DNA of 5,437 nt from an uncultured Erysipelotrichaceae bacterium (GTDB lineage Bacteria > Bacillota_I > Bacilli_A > Erysipelotrichales > Coprobacillaceae). Positions 1-4,548 of the stretch are shown piece by piece. The position numbers were made by a program, and so were the translations under genes. Within the stretch, counting starts at the first letter, position 1. Each line of letters opens with the position of its first letter. The notes beneath the pieces were generated by a model. The model saw only the letters and a list, made by a program, of their open reading frames with translations. It did not search any database and had not been told where the DNA came from. The stretch lies in NCBI GenBank assembly GCA_947573745.1, contig CANPGX010000083.1:1-5437 (forward strand), read 5' to 3'.

Positions 1-49
1 TAAAAAATCACTGTAAAAGATATATTGCTTTAAAAGATAAATTTATTTA

Positions 50-70
50 TTGTAACTATTGACATTACAT
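50..70. promoter_or_regulatory. Operator-like dyad 1, overlapping the -35 box
   Basis: TTGTAAC (50-56) and TTACAT (65-70) form an inverted repeat of the form TGTAA-N9-TTACA. The -35 box lies inside it. A second copy of the same pattern and length lies 41 bp downstream. The placement suggests a repressor site that blocks RNA polymerase. The regulator is not in the window. A small winged-helix repressor such as an HxlR- or MarR-family protein is one possibility, offered only as inference. Confidence 0.6.
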
Positions 71-86
71 CAAAAGTGTATATAAT
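59..86 (+). promoter_or_regulatory. Sigma-A type promoter of the cupin gene
   Basis: A perfect -35 box TTGACA (59-64) is followed after 16 bases by a perfect -10 box TATAAT (81-86). Transcription should start near 92-94 and leave a leader of about 75 bases before the cupin start. The match to the vegetative consensus is the best in the window, so the unrepressed promoter should be strong. That fits the two operator-like dyads placed around it. Confidence 0.85.
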
Positions 87-90
87 ATAG

Positions 91-111
91 TTGTAACATA
101 AAGAGTTACAT
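91..111. promoter_or_regulatory. Operator-like dyad 2, at the transcription start
   Basis: TTGTAAC (91-97) and TTACAT (106-111) repeat dyad 1 with identical arm spacing (TGTAA-N9-TTACA). The core inverted repeat is TGTAAC-N7-GTTACA. It covers the predicted transcription start, just downstream of the -10 box. The two dyad centres are 41 bp apart, close to four helical turns, so two bound dimers would lie on roughly the same DNA face. Confidence 0.6.
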
Positions 112-117
112 TAAGAA

Positions 118-140
118 CAAATGGGACGGCCGCTCATTTG
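118..140 (+). promoter_or_regulatory. Leader hairpin upstream of the cupin RBS
   Basis: CAAATGGG (118-125) pairs with CTCATTTG (133-140), giving eight base pairs including one G-U, around a seven-base loop ACGGCCG. The loop contains the self-complementary hexamer CGGCCG (127-132), unusually GC-rich for this AT-rich DNA. There is no T-run after it, so it is not a terminator. It ends 14 bases before the Shine-Dalgarno site and could stabilise the mRNA or bind a regulator. Confidence 0.45.
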
Positions 141-167
141 AAGAAATCTTTATAGGGAGGTAATGTC

Positions 168-521
168 ATGAGTAATTTTAGTAAAGTAAACGTATTAGAT
201 GATGCCAGAGTAGAACTTCACGATCAGCTTTCTTTGACAGGTGCTGAAATAAGTATGAATCATTTACCAGCAGGAACGAGTGTACCTTTTGTTCATTCGC
301 ATAAGCAAAATGAAGAAATCTATGGTGTTCTTTCGGGTAAAGGAAAAGTCGTCATTGATGGTGAAACGATATTATTATCTGAAGGAGATTGGTTGAGAAT
401 CGCACCAGTGGCAAAAAGACAATTTTTTGCATCAGACGATGCATCAATGCGTTTTGTATGTATTCAAGTTAAAGAAAATTCTCTTGAGGGATATACGATG
501 ACAGATGCGGTCGTTGAATAA
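168..521 (+). CDS. Small single-domain cupin protein
   Basis: This encodes a 117-residue cytoplasmic protein with one conserved beta-barrel (Cupin_2-like). Cupin motif 1 is visible at residues 43-57: His43, His45 and Glu49/Glu50 in HSHKQNEEIYGVLSG. Motif 2 (residues 73-87, GDWLRIAPVAKRQFF) keeps the Gly and Pro positions, but the usual metal-binding His is replaced by Arg84/Gln85, so the metal site is incomplete or altered. No signal peptide or membrane segment is present. The start is supported by GGGAGG at 155-160, seven bases before ATG. The gene stands alone between its own promoter with two operator-like dyads and a terminator. Members of this family are often annotated only as cupin domain protein; the substrate is unknown. 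A sugar- or small-molecule-binding or stress-inducible role is inference. Confidence 0.9.
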   Translation: MSNFSKVNVLDDARVELHDQLSLTGAEISMNHLPAGTSVPFVHSHKQNEEIYGVLSGKGKVVIDGETILLSEGDWLRIAPVAKRQFFASDDASMRFVCIQVKENSLEGYTMTDAVVE

Positions 522-540
522 TAAAGAATAGATGCATAAT

Positions 541-581
541 AAACTCTCTATCACTAAAGATTCGTTGTAGAGAGTTTTTTT
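541..581 (+). terminator. Rho-independent terminator of the cupin gene
   Basis: AAACTCTCTA (541-550) pairs perfectly with TAGAGAGTTT (568-577) around a 17-base loop, and a T-run continues to 581. It begins 19 bases after the cupin stop codon. Because the A-rich left arm lies opposite the T-run, some bidirectional activity is possible, but no minus-strand gene is seen to use it. Confidence 0.85.
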
Positions 582-647
582 GTATATCAATCCATAGAAT
601 GATGCTCTTGTATTGTTGATGTCAGGGTAAGTTCTATTTTGCTAAAG

Positions 648-684
648 TCTTATGCAATAAGTAGGCATAAGATATTATTTTTTT
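648..684. repeat. Inverted repeat with T-run upstream of the MATE gene
   Basis: TCTTATGC (648-655) and GCATAAGA (665-672) form a perfect eight-base inverted repeat with a nine-base spacer, followed by a T-rich stretch (673-684) with seven T in a row at 678-684. It could be an operator of a MarR/TetR-type repressor controlling the efflux gene. It could also be a weak terminator or attenuator hairpin in the 240-bp gap between the cupin and MATE genes. Apart from this repeat and the promoter candidate at 702-730, nothing recognisable is seen in that gap. Confidence 0.4.
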
Positions 685-701
685 CAAAATATGATAAAAA
701 C

Positions 702-730
702 TTGTATAAATGGATAGAGTTTTATAAAAT
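702..730 (+). promoter_or_regulatory. Candidate promoter of the MATE gene
   Basis: A -35-like TTGTAT (702-707) is separated by 17 bases from a -10-like TAAAAT (725-730). The predicted transcript start near 737 leaves a short leader before the ribosome binding site at 751-756. This would also place the ATG at 747 too close to the transcript start to have its own ribosome binding site. The match is moderate, and AT-rich flanks allow alternatives such as TATGAT at 690-695. Confidence 0.4.
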
Positions 731-764
731 GAGATAGGATTCAAAAATGGGGGAGGAAAACAGA

Positions 765-2132
765 ATGTTCAATTTTCAAGTTGATTTAACCAAAGATAAA
801 ATTCTTAAATCTTTGATTATATTTGCCATACCTATCTTTATTTCAAATATTTTTCAACAGCTATATAATACGATGGATACGATGATCGTGGGGAATGTTT
901 TAGGCGATCATTCATTGGCGGCGATTGGGGCTTGCGGTGCCGTGTATGAGTTGCTTGTAGGTTTTGCCTTAGGGGTTGGAAATGGTTTGAGTATTGTGGT
1001 TTCAAGGGCTTATGGTGCTAAAGATGAGCACCTATTGAAACGTTCAGTTGCTGGATCAATCGTTATTGGCCTCTTGTTGGTTATTTTGATCATGGTGATA
1101 TCACAATTGGGATTATATCCTTTATTACAATTATTAGATACACCGGCTGATATTCTGAGTGAATCCTATTCGTATATTTCATGTATTACCCTTTTTGTAG
1201 GGGTTATGTTTGCTTATAATCTATGTGCTGGGTTATTACGCGCTATTGGAAATAGTTTTATGCCTTTGGTTTTCTTAATTATTTCATCATTACTCAATAT
1301 TGGATTAGATGTCTTCTTTATGACACAATTGAATATGGGAATTCGAGGTGCTGCTGTTGCAACTGTGATAGCACAAGGTGTTTCGGCCATTTTATGTTTA
1401 GTATATATCTTTAAAAAGACACCGATGCTGGTACCTGAAAAGGAACACTTTAAGATAGATAAGCATCTTTATAAAGAATTGGCCGGGCAAGGATTTTCAA
1501 TGGGCTTTATGATGGCGATTGTTAATTCTGGAACAGTTATTCTTCAAAAGGCCATCAACAGTTTTGGAACTTTAACGATTGCTGCCCATACGACGGCTAG
1601 AAAAGTTGGGGGCTTTTGTATGATGCCTTGTGGTACTTTATCAGCTTCTGTATCTACTTTTGTTTCTCAAAACAGAGGTGCCAATCAGCGTGAACGTATT
1701 ATCGAAGGTGTAAAAATTGGTATTAAGTTATCAATAATCTGGGGGATCATTTCAGTCGCTTTCATGGTGTTATTTGCCAGACCTCTTGTGGCTTTACTAT
1801 CGGGATCTAGTGAAGCTGTAGTGCTTGATAACGGTTCACAATATTTATTAGTTAATGCACCATTCTATGCTGTTTTAGGTGTTTTGTTGTTATTAAGAAC
1901 GTCTTTACAAGGATTAGGCAAGAAAATCGTTCCTTTGGTTTCTAGTGTCATTGAGTTTTTTGGAAAGGTTATCTTTGCAAAAATATGTATTCCATATTTA
2001 GGTTATTTTGGTGTTATGCTTTGTGAACCTATCATTTGGTGTTTTATGTGTGCACAATTACTTTACTCTTTCTATAGAAACCCATATATTCGATATGGTA
2101 CAGACAATAAAATTGTAGAAAATCATGAATAG
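765..2132 (+). CDS. MATE-family multidrug efflux transporter
   Basis: This encodes a polytopic inner-membrane antiporter of the MATE family, which uses a Na+ or H+ gradient to expel cationic drugs or metabolites. From this start the protein has 455 residues, normal for the family, with about 12 hydrophobic helices in two homologous halves. The first-helix region NIFQQLYNTMDTMIVGNVLG and the following GxGxGLSIVVSRAYGA stretch are typical of bacterial MATE proteins. An in-frame ATG lies 18 bases upstream (747), but the strong Shine-Dalgarno GGGAGG (751-756) lies downstream of it and is spaced eight bases from ATG 765, so 765 is preferred. The gene looks monocistronic, with a terminator right after it. 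The substrate cannot be told from sequence. The nearby araC-type gene is in a separate transcription unit and need not control it. Confidence 0.93.
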   Translation: MFNFQVDLTKDKILKSLIIFAIPIFISNIFQQLYNTMDTMIVGNVLGDHSLAAIGACGAVYELLVGFALGVGNGLSIVVSRAYGAKDEHLLKRSVAGSIVIGLLLVILIMVISQLGLYPLLQLLDTPADILSESYSYISCITLFVGVMFAYNLCAGLLRAIGNSFMPLVFLIISSLLNIGLDVFFMTQLNMGIRGAAVATVIAQGVSAILCLVYIFKKTPMLVPEKEHFKIDKHLYKELAGQGFSMGFMMAIVNSGTVILQKAINSFGTLTIAAHTTARKVGGFCMMPCGTLSASVSTFVSQNRGANQRERIIEGVKIGIKLSIIWGIISVAFMVLFARPLVALLSGSSEAVVLDNGSQYLLVNAPFYAVLGVLLLLRTSLQGLGKKIVPLVSSVIEFFGKVIFAKICIPYLGYFGVMLCEPIIWCFMCAQLLYSFYRNPYIRYGTDNKIVENHE

Positions 2133-2141
2133 TTTCGATTT

Positions 2142-2168
2142 ATGGTGCCTTTACAGGTGCCATTTTTT
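2142..2168 (+). terminator. Rho-independent terminator of the MATE gene
   Basis: ATGGTGCCT (2142-2150) pairs with AGGTGCCAT (2155-2163) through nine pairs, two of them G-U, around a four-base loop TTAC. Six T (2163-2168) follow. The two G-U pairs become A-C mismatches on the other strand, so the element is directional for + strand transcription. It starts nine bases after the MATE stop codon. Confidence 0.85.
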
Positions 2169-2187
2169 GTTGATAAATGTAGGTTTT

Positions 2188-2217
2188 TTAAAAAGATTGA
2201 TATATCGATTTTTTTAA
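2188..2217. promoter_or_regulatory. AT-rich palindrome over the promoter: candidate operator
   Basis: A 30-base near-perfect dyad is centred on GATATATC (2199-2206). Outward from it the arms read TTAAAAA on the left and TTTTTAA on the right. Only two position pairs break the symmetry, 2198/2207 and 2195/2210. It covers the -35 box and most of the spacer of the zinc-ribbon/araC promoter, so a bound dimer should block transcription. The AraC-type protein encoded in the same unit could bind here, though AraC proteins more often use direct repeats. Confidence 0.45.
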
Positions 2218-2225
2218 CTTATAAT
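2197..2225 (+). promoter_or_regulatory. Promoter of the zinc-ribbon/araC unit
   Basis: TTGATA (2197-2202), a 17-base spacer and a perfect TATAAT (2220-2225) form a good vegetative promoter. Transcription should start near 2232, giving a very short leader of about 15 bases with the GAGGTGA ribosome binding site almost at the 5' end. It follows the MATE terminator directly, marking a new transcription unit. Confidence 0.7.
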
Positions 2226-2246
2226 AAAATTAAATGAGGTGATTTT

Positions 2247-2480
2247 ATGATGGATTCAAAAAGATGTCCTTATTGTGGAGGATATCATTTTATTGAAGGG
2301 AAACAGGATGGTTATTCTGCAGTGACACCAGCAGATAAAGCTTTGACGTTTAAATCGCAAGTTTTATACCATCAAATCTGTTTGCAGTGTGGGACGGTTG
2401 TTAGAAGTTATGTTAAAAATCCTCAAAAACTCATCACTAAAAAGAAAAGACGTGATGAAGACATGTTTCTAAATTCATAA
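2247..2480 (+). CDS. Small zinc-ribbon protein of unknown function
   Basis: This encodes a 77-residue soluble protein with two paired-cysteine knuckles, Cys7-Pro-Tyr-Cys10-Gly-Gly and Cys45-Leu-Gln-Cys48-Gly, expected to hold one Zn2+ as a zinc ribbon. A Lys/Arg-rich C-terminus follows (KKKRR near residues 65-70). Proteins of this kind in Firmicutes are annotated as hypothetical, or as TFIIIB-like because of the ribbon; that name should not be taken as a function. Nucleic-acid or protein binding is a reasonable inference from the ribbon plus basic tail. Two ATG codons occur in tandem (2247 and 2250). GAGGTGA at 2236-2242 is four bases from the first and seven from the second, so 2250 may be the true start. 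It is the first gene of a unit with the araC-type gene 24 bases downstream. Confidence 0.75.
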   Translation: MMDSKRCPYCGGYHFIEGKQDGYSAVTPADKALTFKSQVLYHQICLQCGTVVRSYVKNPQKLITKKKRRDEDMFLNS

Positions 2481-2504
2481 ATATTTAGAAAGATATATAT
2501 TCAT

Positions 2505-3272
2505 ATGTATTATCCTAAACAGATACCTTATGTCTTAGATCAGGCATTTCGTAGTTATATTGATTATGAAGAATTTAGATATCAGGAATTAGAGGATTAT
2601 TGTTTATGTATTTGGACCATGAGGTCTAAGCACATTTTAGATAAAACGATTTATAATTATATTTTACCCGATGCTTGTATTGATCTAATCATTGATTTTT
2701 CTCGTAAAGCCATTTATTTTTCAGGTTATAGCAAAGAAACGATTCCTTTTGCTTTAGATCAAAGTATAGATTATATGGGCGTACGCTTGAAACCAGGTGC
2801 TTTTCATGCTGTTTTTGGCATAGATGCTGATAAAGTCATGGATCATGCCATCGTATTATCATCAACAGAATCTATCTATGATATTCTAAAGACAGATCAG
2901 CTTTGCAAAAGATTGGATTTTTTTAAAGATTATCTCTATGATAAGGTCCGTGATAGACCTCATAGGCAATGGATCGATATCGTTGAAAGGCTTTATCAGG
3001 ATCCTAGAGAACAAAATGTTCAAATAATGGCCCATAGGCTAGGCTATGATCAAAGACAACTCTATAGAGTTTTTAAAAAGCATTATGGCATATCACCTAA
3101 AGTATTATTAAACACCTTGCGATTACATTTATGTTTAACGTTGATGCTAGAACAACACCTAGATTTTTCAGAGATTGCCTATCAATGTGGTTTTTATGAT
3201 CAAGCACATTTCATTAAAGAAATTAAAAGATATACAGGATTTTCACCTTTAAAACTGTTGGAGTATCGTTAA
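2505..3272 (+). CDS. AraC-family transcriptional regulator with DUF6597-like N-terminus
   Basis: This encodes a 255-residue cytoplasmic DNA-binding protein. Residues about 15-110 resemble the DUF6597 sensor-like domain, with the signatures LPDACIDLIIDF (54-65) and GVRLKPGAF (92-100). Residues about 155-255 form the AraC/HTH_18 DNA-binding domain with two helix-turn-helix units: one around VQIMAHRLGYDQRQLYRVFK, and a second around FSEIAYQCGFYDQAHFIKEI followed by the family motif GFSP (245-248). The ligand is unknown. The ribosome binding site is weak: AGAAAGA at 2487-2493, eleven bases from ATG. The regulator is therefore probably made at low level or by reinitiation after the zinc-ribbon gene 24 bases upstream. 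Autoregulation through the dyad at 2188-2217, or control of the downstream VOC/TfoX pair or the upstream efflux gene, is plausible but unproven. Confidence 0.9.
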   Translation: MYYPKQIPYVLDQAFRSYIDYEEFRYQELEDYCLCIWTMRSKHILDKTIYNYILPDACIDLIIDFSRKAIYFSGYSKETIPFALDQSIDYMGVRLKPGAFHAVFGIDADKVMDHAIVLSSTESIYDILKTDQLCKRLDFFKDYLYDKVRDRPHRQWIDIVERLYQDPREQNVQIMAHRLGYDQRQLYRVFKKHYGISPKVLLNTLRLHLCLTLMLEQHLDFSEIAYQCGFYDQAHFIKEIKRYTGFSPLKLLEYR

Positions 3273-3276
3273 TCAT

Positions 3277-3313
3277 GTCCATTTTTTACAATACAAATGG
3301 ACTTTAATTTTTT
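3277..3313 (+). terminator. Probable terminator after the araC-type gene
   Basis: GTCCATTT (3277-3284) pairs perfectly with AAATGGAC (3295-3302) around a ten-base loop. The following tract is TTTAATTTTTT (3303-3313). The stem is only eight pairs and the T-tract is interrupted by two A, so termination may be partial and allow read-through into the VOC gene, for which no clear promoter is visible. Confidence 0.6.
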
Positions 3314-3318
3314 AATAT

Positions 3319-3332
3319 CCTCTTAGGAGGTG
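3319..3332 (+). promoter_or_regulatory. VOC gene ribosome binding site in a small hairpin
   Basis: AGGAGGTG (3325-3332) is a near-perfect anti-16S match eight bases before ATG 3341. The preceding CCTC (3319-3322) can pair with GAGG (3327-3330) around a four-base loop, partly masking the site. A decoy ATG at 3334 opens only a four-codon frame. The spacing supports 3341 as the start. Confidence 0.5.
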
Positions 3333-3340
3333 TATGATAG

Positions 3341-3721
3341 ATGTATGAAACAGTAACAGTGAATATCATGGTTGAAAATGTTGAAGAGACGGTTGAATTT
3401 TATGAAAGAAAGCTCGGCTTTCAAAAGGTGCTGAGTGTACCTGAAACAGGTAAAAATCTAAACTTTGCGATCGTTGGTAAGGATCATATTTCAATCATGT
3501 TTCAAAAACAAGACAGTTTATTGGAAGAATACCCATCATTACAAAAGGAATCCATTGTGCCTACTTTTACTTTATTTATCACGGTGAAGGATGTACGAAA
3601 ACTTTATGATGAATTAAAGGATCATGTTACCTTAGCGGCCCCTTTACATCAAACTTTTTATGGTAAAGATGAATTCGCTATTTTTGATAATAATGGCAAT
3701 ATTTTGACTATCGCTTGTTAG
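3341..3721 (+). CDS. VOC superfamily (glyoxalase/bleomycin-resistance fold) protein
   Basis: This encodes a 126-residue soluble protein with the two-fold beta-alpha-beta-beta-beta arrangement of the vicinal oxygen chelate superfamily. The first module runs from about residue 4 to 56, with the signature ENVEETVEFYERKLGFQKV (12-30). The second runs from about 75 to 126, with VKDVRKLYDELKD and the closing FAIFDNNGNILTIA (112-125). The positions that carry His/Glu metal ligands in glyoxalase I are occupied here by residues such as Asn8, Gln55, Thr77 and Thr123, so catalytic glyoxalase activity is unlikely. A binding or resistance role, or divergent chemistry, fits better. The stop codon TAG is part of the next gene's Shine-Dalgarno site, so the two genes are cotranscribed and likely translationally coupled. 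The substrate is unknown. Confidence 0.88.
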   Translation: MYETVTVNIMVENVEETVEFYERKLGFQKVLSVPETGKNLNFAIVGKDHISIMFQKQDSLLEEYPSLQKESIVPTFTLFITVKDVRKLYDELKDHVTLAAPLHQTFYGKDEFAIFDNNGNILTIAC

Positions 3722-3731
3722 GAGTTATCGT

Positions 3732-4058
3732 ATGGCAACATCAGAATCATTTATACACTATGTGTGTGAACAATTAGAAGGTATTGGAGAAATTCGTTAT
3801 CGAAAAATGTTTGGAGAATATATGGTTTATGTGAATGATAAACCAGTGATGACCGTTTGTGATGATACGGTCTTTATTAAGAAGATAGATCCTATTGCAG
3901 ATATGATGAAAGAGGCTATGACGGGTTTTCCTTATCAAGGGGCTAAAGAACATTATATTTTGGATATGGATGATCGCCTTTTGGCAAGAAAAGTGATCAC
4001 TGAAGTAGAGAAAGTCACACCACTTGTCAAAAAGAAACCTAAGAAATCAACAAAATAA
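3732..4058 (+). CDS. TfoX N-terminal domain protein
   Basis: This encodes a 108-residue protein made of a single TfoX_N-type domain. Signatures are RKMFGEYMVYVNDKPV (24-39), CDDTVFIK (43-50) and GFPYQGAKEHYIL (65-77), followed by a short helix and a Lys-rich tail (residues 100-108). TfoX/Sxy of gamma-proteobacteria is a competence regulator with an extra C-terminal domain. Stand-alone N-terminal domains like this one are common in Firmicutes, have no established function, and should not be read as competence genes. The ribosome binding site TAGGAG (3719-3724) overlaps the stop codon of the VOC gene, and ATG follows after seven bases, indicating translational coupling. The gene is followed immediately by a terminator, ending the VOC-TfoX unit. 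Confidence 0.88.
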   Translation: MATSESFIHYVCEQLEGIGEIRYRKMFGEYMVYVNDKPVMTVCDDTVFIKKIDPIADMMKEAMTGFPYQGAKEHYILDMDDRLLARKVITEVEKVTPLVKKKPKKSTK

Positions 4059-4069
4059 AAGATATGATC

Positions 4070-4096
4070 AAGCAAGTTCCATGAATTTGCTTTTTT
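4070..4096 (+). terminator. Rho-independent terminator of the VOC/TfoX unit
   Basis: AAGCAAGTTC (4070-4079) pairs with GAATTTGCTT (4083-4092) through ten pairs, one a G-U, around a three-base loop CAT, with T continuing to 4096. It begins 12 bases after the TfoX-type stop codon. The next promoter starts two bases after the T-run. Confidence 0.85.
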
Positions 4097-4097
4097 G

Positions 4098-4106
4098 TGT
4101 TATACT
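4098..4106 (+). promoter_or_regulatory. Extended -10 promoter of the five-gene operon
   Basis: TGTTATACT at 4098-4106 matches the extended -10 form TGn-TATACT. No good -35 hexamer lies at the right distance, where the sequence is the terminator stem; extended -10 promoters often do without one. The predicted start near 4113 leaves a leader of about 25-30 bases to the first gene's ATG. Confidence 0.6.
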
Positions 4107-4141
4107 AAAGATGATTTCAGCAAAGATAAGGAGGGCGAATG

Positions 4142-4360
4142 ATGAGTAAATATATACCATTATGGAAATATTTAGAAAAGCATCAGCAAGATCATTATTG
4201 TTTATCTTTTGAAGAGATTCAGAAAATCTTAGGTTTTGATATAGATCATGCTTTTTTAACTTATAAAAAGGAATCATTAGAATATGGCTATGAGGTGAAA
4301 AAAATCTCTATGAAAAAAAAGCAGGTTATTTTTGAGTTGAAAGGAAAGAGTGAATCGTAA
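4142..4360 (+). CDS. DUF7662-like small protein
   Basis: This encodes a 72-residue soluble, charged protein. It resembles the small DUF7662-type family, with an N-terminal YIPLWKYLEKH segment (4-14), a central LSFEEIQKILGFDI helix (21-34) and a C-terminal strand pair YEVKKISMKKKQVIFEL (50-66). No function is established for the family, and the match is by eye only. The in-frame ATG three bases earlier (4139) is only four bases from the AAGGAGG site (4128-4134), while 4142 is seven bases away and preferred. It is the first gene of an operon driven by the promoter at 4098. Its stop codon is one base before the next gene's likely ATG. A run of eight A (4313-4320) lies in the codons for the MKKK stretch. 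Confidence 0.75.
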   Translation: MSKYIPLWKYLEKHQQDHYCLSFEEIQKILGFDIDHAFLTYKKESLEYGYEVKKISMKKKQVIFELKGKSES

Positions 4361-4361
4361 A

Positions 4362-4547
4362 ATGAAGCATCGTGGGTGGATGATCTTATTAGGCATACAG
4401 ATATTGATCAGTCTTTTAGGTATTGGTGCATTTGTGATTTTAATGATTTATCATGAGGATATGTCAAAATGGTATCTGGCCTTGATCTTGTCGATCGTGC
4501 TTTTATTTTCAGGCGTTGTTGGTATGATTCATGAATATAGGAGATAA
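4362..4547 (+). CDS. Small two-helix membrane protein, unknown function
   Basis: This encodes a 61-residue protein that is almost entirely two transmembrane helices, about residues 6-30 and 36-56, joined by the short loop HEDMSKW. A basic N-terminus (MKHR) and a basic C-terminal end (EYRR) suggest both ends face the cytoplasm. No family is recognised. The start is uncertain: an in-frame GTG at 4350 overlaps the previous gene and is close to AAGGA (4341-4345), while ATG 4362 directly follows the previous stop and could be reached by reinitiation. ATG is preferred. The last codons contain the AGGAG site used by the following prdX-like gene, so translation of the two is linked. Confidence 0.65.
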   Translation: MKHRGWMILLGIQILISLLGIGAFVILMIYHEDMSKWYLALILSIVLLFSGVVGMIHEYRR

Positions 4548-4548
4548 T

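Noticed and set aside
1..49. Possible divergent promoter or end of an upstream gene
   Set aside because: The stretch is AT-rich with several -10-like strings on both strands, but no paired -35/-10 on the minus strand is convincing and no coding frame is supported. A divergent regulator is only a prediction.
582..746. Riboswitch or small RNA in the gap before the MATE gene
   Set aside because: Only one simple inverted repeat is visible. No recognised riboswitch core could be found by eye, and the weak TTGTAT-18-TTCTAT promoter-like pair (608-637) is too poor to call.
3285..3316. Promoter TTTACA/TTTAAT directly before the VOC gene
   Set aside because: The spacing is 20 bases and the transcript start would fall at the edge of the Shine-Dalgarno site. 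The T- and A-rich strings belong to the terminator hairpin and its tail.
3732..4058. Competence regulator TfoX/Sxy
   Set aside because: Only the N-terminal domain is present, and no competence genes are nearby. Stand-alone TfoX_N proteins in Firmicutes have no shown competence role.
4068..4277. Minus-strand open frame of 69 codons
   Set aside because: It lies antisense over the terminator, promoter and start of the DUF7662-like gene. It has no good ribosome binding site and no recognisable domain, and its Ile/Phe-rich composition is what AT-rich antisense DNA gives.
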